DNA from: Candidatus Phycosocius spiralis
Lineage (GTDB): Bacteria > Pseudomonadota > Alphaproteobacteria > Caulobacterales > Aquidulcibacteraceae
Direction of reading: 5' to 3'
DNA: 64,000 nucleotides
Assembly (NCBI RefSeq): GCF_030158815.1
Contig: NZ_BPFZ01000001.1
Span: 62,001-126,000 of the forward strand
Shown: positions 26,466 to 34,951 of the stretch, piece by piece
How the letters are laid out: each line of letters begins with the position of its first letter
How positions within the stretch are numbered: position 1 is the first letter of the stretch
Notes under the pieces: model-generated
Databases searched by the model: none
The model's input: the letters and a program-made list of their open reading frames with translations, nothing else
What the model was told of the DNA's origin: nothing
Made by a program: the position numbers and the translations under genes

Positions 26466-27656
26466 ATGAACCTTGCTTTTACCGATGAAGATATCGCCTT
26501 TCGTGACACAATTCGAACTTTTATCGCAACAAATTATCCCTCTCGTTTACGTGCAATTGCCGATCGCGATGATTTGGGCAAGGAAGATTTTCTTGAATGG
26601 CATCGTATTTTAGGGGCCCGTGGCTGGTCCGCACCAGCTTGGCCGACCCAATATGGCGGCCCCGGCTGGGGGCCCACACAGCGCTACATATTTAGCGAAG
26701 AATTAGCACGCGCGCAAACCATACCGATCTTGCCATTTGGCATCAATATGGTCGGCCCAGTTATCTATACATTTGGTAACCAAGCGCAAAAGGACCGCTT
26801 CTTGCCGCCAATCCTAAAAGGGGAAGAATGGTGGTGTCAAGGTTATTCAGAACCAGGTGCTGGCTCTGACCTTGCCAGCCTGAAAACAAAAGCAGAGCGC
26901 GATGGTGATAACTATATTGTCAATGGCCAAAAGACTTGGACGACCTTGGCCCAACATGCCGATTGGGGCTTCTTTCTGGTGCGCACGAAGGCTGATGGTA
27001 AACCACAAGAAGGCATTTCTTTCTTGTTGATCGATATGAAGACACCAGGGATCACCGTGCGTCCCATTATTACCATTGATGGCGGCCATGAAGTCAATGA
27101 AGTTTGGCTTGAAAATGTCCGTGTACCCGTTTCCAATCTGGTTGGAGAAGAGAATATGGGTTGGACATGTGCGAAATTCCTGTTAGCGCACGAACGCTCT
27201 GGTATTGCTGGTGTGGCGCGCTCCAAAGTTGGCGTGAAGCGCTTGAAGGAATTAGCGCGCGCGGAGACTATGGACGGGGCTAGCCTGATTGAAGACCCTG
27301 ACTTCGCGCGTAAAATCGCCGAGCTTGAAATCGACCTGACCACGCTTGAAATGACAGAATTGCGGACTTTGGCGCGCGAGCAGGCTGGTGAAGGACCGGG
27401 CCCTGAATCCTCCATCCTGAAGATCAAGGGTACAGAAATTCAACAACGTTTGACCGAGCTTGCGATGGAAGCGGTCGGAAACTATGCCGCCCCCTATGTC
27501 CGTGGTTTCCGCGACTATGGCGATAATATGGGTGTTGGGCCTGATTATGCCCATTGGACCGCACCAACTTATTTTAATACGCGCAAAACCTCCATCTATG
27601 GCGGGTCGAATGAAATTCAGCGCAACATCATCGCCAAGATGGTGCTTGGTCTCTAG
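26466..27656 (+). CDS. Acyl-CoA dehydrogenase
   Basis: An FAD-dependent acyl-CoA dehydrogenase of 396 residues. Recognisable parts: GWSAPAWPTQYGGPGWGPTQ near the N-terminus, WCQGYSEPGAGSDLASLKT, YIVNGQKTWTTLAQHADW, and the C-terminal YGGSNEIQRNIIAKMVLGL. The YSEPGAGSDL-WTT type is common in proteins acting on branched, aromatic or sterol-like CoA esters, but the substrate is not determined. A CGGGAG site precedes the start. It stands alone between dxs and rnpB. Confidence 0.9.
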   Translation: MNLAFTDEDIAFRDTIRTFIATNYPSRLRAIADRDDLGKEDFLEWHRILGARGWSAPAWPTQYGGPGWGPTQRYIFSEELARAQTIPILPFGINMVGPVIYTFGNQAQKDRFLPPILKGEEWWCQGYSEPGAGSDLASLKTKAERDGDNYIVNGQKTWTTLAQHADWGFFLVRTKADGKPQEGISFLLIDMKTPGITVRPIITIDGGHEVNEVWLENVRVPVSNLVGEENMGWTCAKFLLAHERSGIAGVARSKVGVKRLKELARAETMDGASLIEDPDFARKIAELEIDLTTLEMTELRTLAREQAGEGPGPESSILKIKGTEIQQRLTELAMEAVGNYAAPYVRGFRDYGDNMGVGPDYAHWTAPTYFNTRKTSIYGGSNEIQRNIIAKMVLGL

Positions 27657-27709
27657 CGCCTATTGTGCCTATGCCTATAAGGGATAGGAAATTATGATCG
27701 AAAGAATGT

Positions 27710-28137
27710 GTCAGACGGTCTATAAGCCGGGTTCTGTCCCAGGGGTGATCCCCTATGTGCGACCATTCATCTGGGACTATGTTCACACATAGCCTCGTGC
27801 GACCTACCCGGACACGCCAACCCACAAACAAGCCGCCAGGATGCATACCCCAAGAGGTAAACCCTGACTTGGTGTCCCTATTCGGTCTTGCTCCTGGTGG
27901 GGCTTGCCATGCCTCCTTCCTTACGGTTAGAGCGGTGGGCTCTTACCCCACCGTTTCACCCTTACCCCGTCCCAGCAAGCTGGTTGAGGCGGTCTGTTCT
28001 CTGTGGCGCTATCCCTAAAACCGCACCTTATGTGCGCTCTCGGCGGGCATTACCCGCCACCATATTTGTGTGGAGCCCGGACTTTCCTCTCTTGCGCCCT
28101 TTCAAGCCTTGCAAGAGCGGCCGCCCAACCGCCTGAC
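27710..28137 (-). ncRNA. rnpB: RNase P RNA, type A
   Basis: The catalytic RNA of RNase P, which trims tRNA 5' ends. On the minus strand the 5' region has the universal GAGGAAAGTCCGGGCTCC element, and the 3' region ends with GAACCCGGCTTATAGACC. The helix P1 is visible: GTCAGGCGGT at the 5' end pairs with ACCGTCTGAC at the 3' end, ten pairs with one wobble. This sets the ends at about 28137 and 27710. The length of about 428 bases is normal for alphaproteobacteria. Several short open frames across this region are chance. Confidence 0.95.
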
Positions 28138-28160
28138 CAGCCCTTATGGCACCAATAGAC

Positions 28161-29030
28161 CTATGGACGCAATATGGAAGCGACACGCCCAACCAGTGAT
28201 TTGGTTTCGATATCGATCATACCATCCACTTTATTTGGTCGAAACCGGCGCTGAAAGGCAGTTAGAACTGCACGTGTATGAGCATCTAATCTGCCATTGA
28301 CAGGAATGCCATACCCAATCGTGTCAAGCCCAGTCTGAACCGCAGCAATCCCATGATCCATCTGATCGGCTTCATCGAACAAAGGTCGCTGATCACCATC
28401 TTCAAGGGCAGGGGCTGGCCAAATGGATAAACCGGCTTCTGCAAAGCGTTTCCACGGAAATTTCTCACCGGGATCAGGCTTCCGCGCTGGCGCTACATCG
28501 GAATGGCCAATGACATGGTGCTTGTCCAAGCCATGGCGCTGCAAGATATGCTTCACCAATTGCATGACTGCGACAATTTGAGATTCTGCGAATTCTGGTA
28601 AGCCAAAATCATGGCCGCCATTGGCGATCTCGATCCCGATTGAAGCTGAGTTGACATCAGTCTCGCCATCCCAAAAGCCTTTGCCAGCGTGCCAAGCCCG
28701 CTTCGATTCATCTACGAGTTGGTGGATTGTGCCGTCCTGTAGTGCCAGATAATGGCTGGATACCCGGCTCATCGATTCTGGGATAGATTCAGTATTTTGG
28801 GGTGTCCTTGGCAAATCATCTTGATAAGCGGATCGGGTAGGAGCCGGGTCGGTCAAAATCCGCAGTGCTGATTGTTCGCTTTGCATGCCTGTATAATGGA
28901 GCACAATCAAGCGGATGGGCCGTGTTCTTTCATCAAAATTGGGTGATGGCGATTGCAGAATGGTGAGCGGCGTCAAGGTCTTTATCCGGCTTTGCAGTGG
29001 CTTAGGTGAAGCAATTGAACGGGCAAGCAT
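28161..29030 (-). CDS. N-acetylmuramoyl-L-alanine amidase (AmiD-like)
   Basis: A zinc amidase that removes the peptide from cell-wall muramic acid. Zinc-site segments are IRLIVLHYTGM, WHAGKGFWDGETDVNSASIG, IEIANGGHD and HHVIGHSDVAPARKPDPGEKF. A C-terminal peptidoglycan-binding domain follows (IGYGIPVNGRLDAHTRAVLTAFQRRF). This is the Amidase_2 plus PG-binding layout of AmiD-type enzymes. No clear signal peptide is seen, so it may act in cytoplasmic muropeptide recycling like AmpD. The start is eight bases after the stop of the EamA transporter gene, which suggests an operon. Confidence 0.9.
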   Translation of the reverse strand: MLARSIASPKPLQSRIKTLTPLTILQSPSPNFDERTRPIRLIVLHYTGMQSEQSALRILTDPAPTRSAYQDDLPRTPQNTESIPESMSRVSSHYLALQDGTIHQLVDESKRAWHAGKGFWDGETDVNSASIGIEIANGGHDFGLPEFAESQIVAVMQLVKHILQRHGLDKHHVIGHSDVAPARKPDPGEKFPWKRFAEAGLSIWPAPALEDGDQRPLFDEADQMDHGIAAVQTGLDTIGYGIPVNGRLDAHTRAVLTAFQRRFRPNKVDGMIDIETKSLVGRVASILRP

Positions 29031-29038
29031 CGGCTTTT

Positions 29039-29926
29039 CTAGCCGGTTTTGACTTGCGCGACAGCATGATCGGGTAAAGTTTTATTTTCCCGCACTGCGA
29101 CAAGGAAGACGCCTGCCAAAGTTAGGCCACCACCCAAAATGAGTTTAAGCGTAACTGGTTCATGCAGCAAGAAAATACCAGTTGTTACAGCGATAATCGG
29201 CGACATCAAGGTCAGTGGGGCAAGCAAAGTTATATCATATTTTTTGACCAATTGATAATAGACTGAATGGCCAAAAATGGAGACAAAAATCACGGAAAAA
29301 GCAATACCACCCCACAAGTGAAGATCGCCCTGTCTTATAGCTTCAAGTTGACCATTCTCGGTAAAGAAAGATACGCCAAAAAGGGGTATAATGGACATTA
29401 ATCCAACCCAAGCTTGCAGGTTTAGGGCGGGAATTGGCTGGAGGCGCTTCATCAAGATCGATCCTATCGCCCCGACAAAGGCTGCTGCTGCTACATAAAC
29501 AAGGCCGATCTCAAAACTGAACTTGCCTGGCTGGTACAACATGGCGATCACGCCCGCAAAAGCTAAGCACATGCCTAAGCTGCGCCGCCAGCGCACTTTT
29601 TCATGCAGAAAAAAGATAGAGAGCACGGTAATAATCGGCAGGCCAATTTGCCCAACAATCGTTACTGCCGATGCTGGAGCGGCTCGAAGCCCCAAAAACA
29701 GCAAAGCAAAATGAACCCCGCCTATACACATAGCAATAGCCAATACGAGACCAAATTGCTTGGGGACGGGAGGCAAGAATGGCGATAGCAAAACGGCTAA
29801 GCCTAAAAATCTTAAACCCGCAAGAAAAATGGGTGGTACATCTTGAATCATCCAGCGCGTTAGGGGAAGATTCACTCCCCATGCTAAGCAGCAGGCACAC
29901 AAAAGGATAAAGTCATACAAGCGCAT
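29039..29926 (-). CDS. EamA-family (DMT) transporter
   Basis: A ten-helix inner-membrane exporter of the drug/metabolite transporter superfamily with two EamA repeats. Repeat 1 begins LCACCLAWGVNLPLTRW, and the second ends LILGGGLTLAGVFLVAV. The cargo is unknown; members export amino acids or other metabolites. The ATG at 29926 is chosen because the longer TTG-initiated form (MERTNMRLYD) lacks a good ribosome site. It is upstream of the amidase gene and probably co-transcribed with it. Confidence 0.86.
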   Translation of the reverse strand: MRLYDFILLCACCLAWGVNLPLTRWMIQDVPPIFLAGLRFLGLAVLLSPFLPPVPKQFGLVLAIAMCIGGVHFALLFLGLRAAPASAVTIVGQIGLPIITVLSIFFLHEKVRWRRSLGMCLAFAGVIAMLYQPGKFSFEIGLVYVAAAAFVGAIGSILMKRLQPIPALNLQAWVGLMSIIPLFGVSFFTENGQLEAIRQGDLHLWGGIAFSVIFVSIFGHSVYYQLVKKYDITLLAPLTLMSPIIAVTTGIFLLHEPVTLKLILGGGLTLAGVFLVAVRENKTLPDHAVAQVKTG

Positions 29927-30029
29927 ATTTGTTCGTTCCAAGTTGGCTGGTGGTCAAGTTTCAGCACAGCTGATAATCCATGCTGTGGCTGATTATTCCA
30001 CAGCGGGGCGCCATTATTGATCGATAAGC

Positions 30030-30743
30030 CTAAATCGGCGGCGAAACACTTTGCACCGGCCCAAATTGGCGTTGGAAGGATTGTCTGAGTACTTCATCCA
30101 CCTCAGCCAGCGTAATTGGCAATCCCAGATCAACCAGCGAGGTGACGCCTAAGCCCTGTTCTCGAATTCCACAAGGAACAATTGCGTCGAAATGGTGTAA
30201 ATCAGGTTCAACATTCAAGCTAATTCCATGCAAGGAGATCCATTTTTTTACCCGCAAGCCAATGGCCGCAATCTTATCTTCATGGCGGGGCCCACCAATT
30301 AGGGTACGATCCACCCAAACACCTACGCGCCCATCGCGTATAACGCCCTTAACATTGAACGCATCGAGTGCATCGATCAGCCAATGCTCTATAGATTGGA
30401 CAAAGGCGCGAACATCACGGCCTAGTTCACGTAGATCCAACATCAAATAAACCACACGTTGTCCAGGTCCATGATAGGTGAATTGCCCGCCCCGACCACT
30501 CTTATAGACTGGATAAAGGGCATTAGGAGAAAGGTCACCCGGTTTGGCACTGGTTCCGGCTGTATAAAGGGCAGGGTGTTCTACAAGCCAAACCAACTGA
30601 TTCTGAGTTTTCGCGGCTATGGCGGCTGCGCGCGCTTCCATCACGGCGACACCTTGTTGATAATCCACCAATTCGGAGGAGATCGCCCACTCAATCACAG
30701 CAATTATCCTTTTTTGTGCAGTATCTTTATCGGCGTTAACCAA
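30030..30743 (-). CDS. lipB: Octanoyl-ACP:protein N-octanoyltransferase
   Basis: Transfers octanoate from ACP to lipoyl domains of 2-oxoacid dehydrogenases and the glycine cleavage H protein. Visible: the substrate tunnel block [20 protein letters not shown], the catalytic Lys in [19 protein letters not shown], and the catalytic Cys in [16 protein letters not shown]. The frame begins with TTG at 30743, and no ATG is available at a normal distance, so the exact start is uncertain. LipA is not nearby. It is divergent from the FliN-like gene. Confidence 0.92.
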   Translation of the reverse strand: MVNADKDTAQKRIIAVIEWAISSELVDYQQGVAVMEARAAAIAAKTQNQLVWLVEHPALYTAGTSAKPGDLSPNALYPVYKSGRGGQFTYHGPGQRVVYLMLDLRELGRDVRAFVQSIEHWLIDALDAFNVKGVIRDGRVGVWVDRTLIGGPRHEDKIAAIGLRVKKWISLHGISLNVEPDLHHFDAIVPCGIREQGLGVTSLVDLGLPITLAEVDEVLRQSFQRQFGPVQSVSPPI

Positions 30744-30774
30744 GTTCCAACACTCCAGGGTCCAATGTAGCCAA

Positions 30775-31047
30775 GTGACAGATGATAGTGAACACCCTCC
30801 TTCGCAGATCGAAAAGGTCTTGGTCGAAATTTCGGTCTTGGTCGGGCGATCTACCTTGCCGATGCATCAGCTTTTGCGCATGGGTCGGGGTGCTGTGATT
30901 CCCTTAACGGCTTCACCCAATGATCCAGTTTGGGTCTTGGTGAATAATCACCCAGTGGCGCGAGGCGATATCCAACTTGATGATGACCGCATATCGGTTG
31001 AGATTGTCGGTGAAGCCGATGTCTTTGATTATTTGGCAGGCCCATGA
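30775..31047 (+). CDS. fliN: FliN/FliM-type motor switch (SpoA) protein
   Basis: A 90-residue protein made of one SpoA domain, the building block of the flagellar C-ring and of type III secretion sorting platforms. The sequence [39 protein letters not shown] and [19 protein letters not shown] is typical of FliN. The GTG start lacks a strong ribosome site. No other flagellar or secretion gene is in the window, so this is a lone copy. FliN is the likeliest identity, but a non-flagellar SpoA protein is not excluded. Confidence 0.8.
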   Translation: MTDDSEHPPSQIEKVLVEISVLVGRSTLPMHQLLRMGRGAVIPLTASPNDPVWVLVNNHPVARGDIQLDDDRISVEIVGEADVFDYLAGP

Positions 31048-31165
31048 TCCTTATCCAAGAAATCTCTCCTCATAACACCCTTGAACTGCGGGCGACTGGT
31101 TTCGACAGCTTAAAAGGGCTTCACAAGAATGTCGGCTTCTACTAAAAGCGCGCTCTTTCTGGGAC

Positions 31166-31250
31166 GTGCTCATGGCGGAACTGGTAGACGCGCTAGCTTG
31201 AGGTGCTAGTGGGGAGACCCGTGGAGGTTCGAGTCCTCTTGGGCACACCA
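31166..31250 (+). tRNA. tRNA-Leu (GAG)
   Basis: An 85-base class II tRNA. The acceptor GTGCTCA pairs with TGGGCAC, the anticodon arm CTAGC-TTGAGGT-GCTAG gives anticodon GAG, a long variable arm (GGGGAGACCC) is present, and ACCA ends the gene. Confidence 0.96.
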
Positions 31251-31343
31251 AAGGAAAGACAATTTGGCTTATCTCTGCTGCCAGCGATGAGATAGGTCGT
31301 TACACTAACAGATGGGCCTTAGACATGACGGAAAGTGACAGTC

Positions 31344-32729
31344 ATGGACGATCTACAAGCCCTAGGGTCGGACCCTACACATTCTGAACATGGTGTTGAC
31401 CGGTCGTTAACAGTTAAAGTCATTGGTGCGGCTGGAGATCATGACGGGCCTTTGTTGCGCCGTCTGCTTTTACCAATGCACCCCGCTGATATTGCGGAAC
31501 TTCTGCAAAATGCACCCAAGGAAACCGCGCGCACCATCTTTAACTTGATCGGGGAAGATTTAGACGCTGAAGTCTATGCCGAACTTGAAGATGAATTGCG
31601 TGAATTTGCTCTTGAGTTCATTCCAGCCACCAAATTGGCGCAAAAACTTGAAGATTTAGACACCGATGATGCTGCCGCCATTGTGGCAGAATTGGATGAT
31701 GAAGATCGCGCGGAAGTTCTGGCGGCAGCCTCCAATGATGTGCGCGTGGCGGTTGAAGGGGCCTTGTCGTTTGATGAGGAAACCGCTGGCCGATTGATGC
31801 AGCGGGAGTTTGTAGCCGCCCCACTCCATTGGAATGTTGGGCAAACCATCGATTTCATGCGTAAAACGGGTGAGGACCTACCAGACCTCTTTTTTGATAT
31901 TTATGTGGTCGATCCAACCATGGCACCGATCGGGGCGATACCGGTATCAAAACTGATGCGCGCACGGCGAACCATCTTATTAAAAGACTTGATGGAAGCC
32001 CCTGAAATCATTGTTGATCCTGAAACCGATCAAGAAGTGGTTGCCCATGCATTCCAGAAATATCATTTGATTTCCGCCCCGGTGGTCGATCGCGCGGGCC
32101 GTTTAACCGGGATGATCACGGTTGATGATATTGTGCGGGTGATACAAGAAGAAAACGAAGAAGATTTGTTGGCACTCGCCGGGGTTCGGGATGCCTCAAC
32201 AGCCGATTCGGTGTGGTCATCGGTTAAGTCGCGTCTGCCATGGTTATGCGTCAATCTGGTTACAGCGCTTGTGGCTTCGTTTTTGATTAGCACCTTTCAG
32301 CATTCAATTGAAAAAATTGTGGCTTTGGCCGTTATGATGCCTATGGTGGCTTCCATGGGTGGAAATGCCGGTACCCAAACCTTGGCTGTAGCGGTGCGTG
32401 CCTTAGCAGCGCGTGAACTTACCCCCGGCAATTCCGCGCGAATCATTGCCCGTGAAGTTGGTACAGGTATCGTCAATGGAGCTGTGTTCGCGATGCTTTT
32501 ATCCACTGTAGCGATCGTATGGTTTAAGAGCGTGCTGTTAGCTGTCACCATCGCGCTGGCGATTTTACTCAATCTATCCATAGCAGGTTTTGCCGGGATA
32601 TTGATTCCATTGGCGCTCAAACACGCGGGCCAAGACCCTGCGGTATCTTCAGGCGTGTTGGTAACTTTTGTAACTGACCTTGTTGGCTTTGTTGCCTTTT
32701 TAGGGCTTGCAACTTTGATCATTTTATAG
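31344..32729 (+). CDS. mgtE: Magnesium transporter MgtE
   Basis: A homodimeric magnesium channel. Order of domains: cytosolic N domain (MHPADIAELLQNAPKETA), a CBS pair (about residues 140-260: VVDPTMAPIGAIPVSKLM, LISAPVVDRAGRLTGMITVDD), then five membrane helices with the conserved pore motif MPMVASMGGNAGTQTLAV. The acidic helices of the N domain sense cytosolic magnesium in homologues. The ATG at 31344 is preferred over GTG 31335, with GGAAA upstream. Its 3' end overlaps the convergent PPIase gene by 11 bases. Confidence 0.95.
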   Translation: MDDLQALGSDPTHSEHGVDRSLTVKVIGAAGDHDGPLLRRLLLPMHPADIAELLQNAPKETARTIFNLIGEDLDAEVYAELEDELREFALEFIPATKLAQKLEDLDTDDAAAIVAELDDEDRAEVLAAASNDVRVAVEGALSFDEETAGRLMQREFVAAPLHWNVGQTIDFMRKTGEDLPDLFFDIYVVDPTMAPIGAIPVSKLMRARRTILLKDLMEAPEIIVDPETDQEVVAHAFQKYHLISAPVVDRAGRLTGMITVDDIVRVIQEENEEDLLALAGVRDASTADSVWSSVKSRLPWLCVNLVTALVASFLISTFQHSIEKIVALAVMMPMVASMGGNAGTQTLAVAVRALAARELTPGNSARIIAREVGTGIVNGAVFAMLLSTVAIVWFKSVLLAVTIALAILLNLSIAGFAGILIPLALKHAGQDPAVSSGVLVTFVTDLVGFVAFLGLATLIIL

Positions 32730-33702
32730 GGTTTTTACGAACAGGCAGAGGGGCGTTACATATCTCAAGCTTGCCGGCTTTATATTTGGTCCAGCTATCT
32801 CGACGGTTCCTGCGGCTTTCCAGCACCTCTGTATAGATGGGATGATCGCTTCGCAGGGCTTGGAGTGCTACTTGTTGTTCGATGGGCATAGCGCTACCCA
32901 GTTTCATGGTGATGATTTTGGGCTTTTGCTGTAACCCACTATAAAATCCCATGGGTTCACTGCCGCGCGGTAAGCTGGTCAGCTGGTCCATACCGTCCAC
33001 CACCCGGCCTAACAGCGTCACATTGCGGTCTAAGGCACGTGGGCTATGACCTGTTACAGCATAAAGCTCTGCAGGTCCGCCTGAATCAGCGGCTTCATCT
33101 CGACCAGCTCCGACCATGCCATAGCAATGGGGCAACCAGTAGCGGTTTTCCTTCGGGCTCCAAGCAACCGGCCAGTTTTTCCAAAACCCAACTTTGGGTG
33201 CATAGACATCACCGTCTTTCAATAGGATGGCCTTAAATTGAGCATGGATTTTTTGCTCAAATTCGCTTGCCATCTTGGCACCCTTATACCCTAACGCCAA
33301 AGCTGCCGCACCATCGCCCCATTGAACGACATAATTGTCCTGATTGCGCACAATCTCGCGCCCTTTAAAAAAGTCCTTTGTGACCAATTCCTGTAAGGCG
33401 GCGACATGGTCTGGGGCAAAATCAGGGGCCAACAAAATTATAACACGCGCTGGCATACTTTGCGCGGTATCTTTGGCAAAAAAAAGATATAGCAGGCGCC
33501 CTTGATCCAAGTTTTCCCAGGCTGTATCAGGAGCTCTCTCAACCAACTCTGCGGTGGTCAATTGTGACCATGCTTTGGTAACGTTGTCCGGTGCGGGGGC
33601 AGATTGGGTGAAACCGGGCACAGGCAATGCCATGAGAACTATCATGAGTGCCTTCAGCCTCGCTCCTAAATCGTCATATCCCAAACAGCATGGTATGCGC
33701 AT
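32719..33702 (-). CDS. Periplasmic cyclophilin-type peptidylprolyl isomerase
   Basis: A 327-residue protein with an N-terminal hydrophobic export segment (ALMIVLMALPVPGFTQSAPA) and a divergent cyclophilin core: CYGMVGAGRDEAADSGGPAELYAV followed by RALDRNVTLLGRVVDGMDQL and the conserved SLPRGSEP. The first 150 residues form an additional family-specific region. A role in folding envelope proteins is likely from family and location. The exact start is uncertain: ATG 33702 gives a 19-residue lead before the hydrophobic stretch, and ATG 33645 gives a very short signal. It converges on mgtE with overlapping stops. Confidence 0.82.
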   Translation of the reverse strand: MRIPCCLGYDDLGARLKALMIVLMALPVPGFTQSAPAPDNVTKAWSQLTTAELVERAPDTAWENLDQGRLLYLFFAKDTAQSMPARVIILLAPDFAPDHVAALQELVTKDFFKGREIVRNQDNYVVQWGDGAAALALGYKGAKMASEFEQKIHAQFKAILLKDGDVYAPKVGFWKNWPVAWSPKENRYWLPHCYGMVGAGRDEAADSGGPAELYAVTGHSPRALDRNVTLLGRVVDGMDQLTSLPRGSEPMGFYSGLQQKPKIITMKLGSAMPIEQQVALQALRSDHPIYTEVLESRRNRRDSWTKYKAGKLEICNAPLPVRKNPIK

Positions 33703-33712
33703 GAGGCCTCAT
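33701..33712. promoter_or_regulatory. 12-bp perfect palindrome between PPIase and spmX
   Basis: ATGAGGCCTCAT is a perfect palindrome lying at the start codon of the PPIase gene and about 135 bases upstream of the spmX-like gene. It may be a regulator site for the divergent pair, or chance. Confidence 0.3.
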
Positions 33713-33845
33713 CCTTGTGTTTCGATCAGGGTAAACAAGGTGCAAGAAACCATAGCCCTTGTCGAGGGGGACAGGAACAATTGGCGGCCCCAATCCTGCA
33801 AGAAGTGTATCACTAGGCGAAATCCGTCTCTTTTTGGAACGACTT

Positions 33846-34892
33846 ATGTCCAGATTAACTGCGTCACGTGCCGCATTGGACCTTATAGCCAGTTTTGAAG
33901 GCTTCCGTGCCCGTGCGGCCAAAACCCCTGATGGGCGGTGGACGCTTGGCTTTGGTCACGTCAAGACCGCGCGCGAAGGCTTGTCGGTATCGCGATCTGA
34001 GGCTGAGGATTTGTTGCGTTGGGATTTGCGAACCATTGAAGATGCGGTGCGACAGTCGGCCTTAATGCCATTGTCTCAAAATGAGTTTGACGCACTGGTT
34101 TCTTTTGCTTTTAACATCGGCTTGGTTAACTTCGCAAAGTCTGACGTCCTGCGCTATCTCAATCAAGGTCAACCCGTGGCGGCAGCTTTGGCGATGCACG
34201 CTTGGCGGCGCGCTAAGGTCAATGGTCGTATCATAGTGATTGATGCGCTGGTACGACGTCGTGCTGCCGAAGCGGCGATGTTTTTAGAGCCCGTTGGCCC
34301 ACGTCCTGCGGCCCCAAGCTCCGTTGTGCGTCCGCAGGTTGATCCTTCGGCAGGGCTGATTGTCCAACCACCAGAGCAAAGACCACCAGAGCAAAGACCA
34401 CCAGAACCGCGCCTTGATGAGACTACTCCCAGTTTAACCAAACCAGACATGATGAATGAAACATCCGTGGCAATCCCCCCGCGGGTCATGATACAAACTG
34501 AAAGCCTAATCAATCCGGTCGTGCGCGAAACCACAAGTTCGACCCATCAACCCAAAGCAGATCAGGCCGATGACCTGATGAATGAACCCAATCAATTGCC
34601 GCTTGATTTAGACGAAACTGTGTTTGGTGAGGATGGTGTTCAAGAGGGTTTGTGGTCACCAGTACCGAGTAAGAAACTGGCTTTGATGCTTTTAGTGTTC
34701 AGCATAGCTTTGATGGGTGGAAGTATTTGGTATGGTTTGGCGGTAAAGGCGATTAGTTTTCAACCTTTGCATGTGGTGCAAGGCTTGCAAGCAACCCTAG
34801 CGTTGATCGTTGCCGGCATCGGCTTAGTGACCTTTGTTACCTCTGCCTTATCGTTAGGGCGAAGCCAAGTTGATGGGGTTGAGGAGAAATAA
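33846..34892 (+). CDS. spmX: SpmX-like muramidase-domain polar protein
   Basis: A 348-residue protein with a T4-lysozyme-like (GH24) domain (residues 1-150: AALDLIASFEGFRARAAKT, DGRWTLGFGHVKTAREG, FDALVSFAFNIGLVNF, IVIDALVRRRAAEAAMFLEP), a proline-rich acidic middle with a PPEQR repeat, and two C-terminal membrane helices (about 277-300 and 310-337). This is exactly the layout of Caulobacter SpmX, which localises and activates the kinase DivJ at the stalked pole and in Asticcacaulis places the stalk. The GRWTLGFGH and IVIDALVRRRAAE blocks closely resemble SpmX. ATG 33846 with GGA upstream matches its N-terminus. Whether it is catalytic is not known from the sequence. Confidence 0.85.
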   Translation: MSRLTASRAALDLIASFEGFRARAAKTPDGRWTLGFGHVKTAREGLSVSRSEAEDLLRWDLRTIEDAVRQSALMPLSQNEFDALVSFAFNIGLVNFAKSDVLRYLNQGQPVAAALAMHAWRRAKVNGRIIVIDALVRRRAAEAAMFLEPVGPRPAAPSSVVRPQVDPSAGLIVQPPEQRPPEQRPPEPRLDETTPSLTKPDMMNETSVAIPPRVMIQTESLINPVVRETTSSTHQPKADQADDLMNEPNQLPLDLDETVFGEDGVQEGLWSPVPSKKLALMLLVFSIALMGGSIWYGLAVKAISFQPLHVVQGLQATLALIVAGIGLVTFVTSALSLGRSQVDGVEEK

Positions 34893-34951
34893 CTGCCTTA
34901 GCATTCCATTTGCACTCTTGCGCTCGACATTAACCTCGCGCATGAAAACTT

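Noticed and set aside
27755-28300. Several overlapping plus-strand open frames
   Set aside because: They lie on the complement of RNase P RNA, whose conserved ends and P1 helix are visible on the minus strand.
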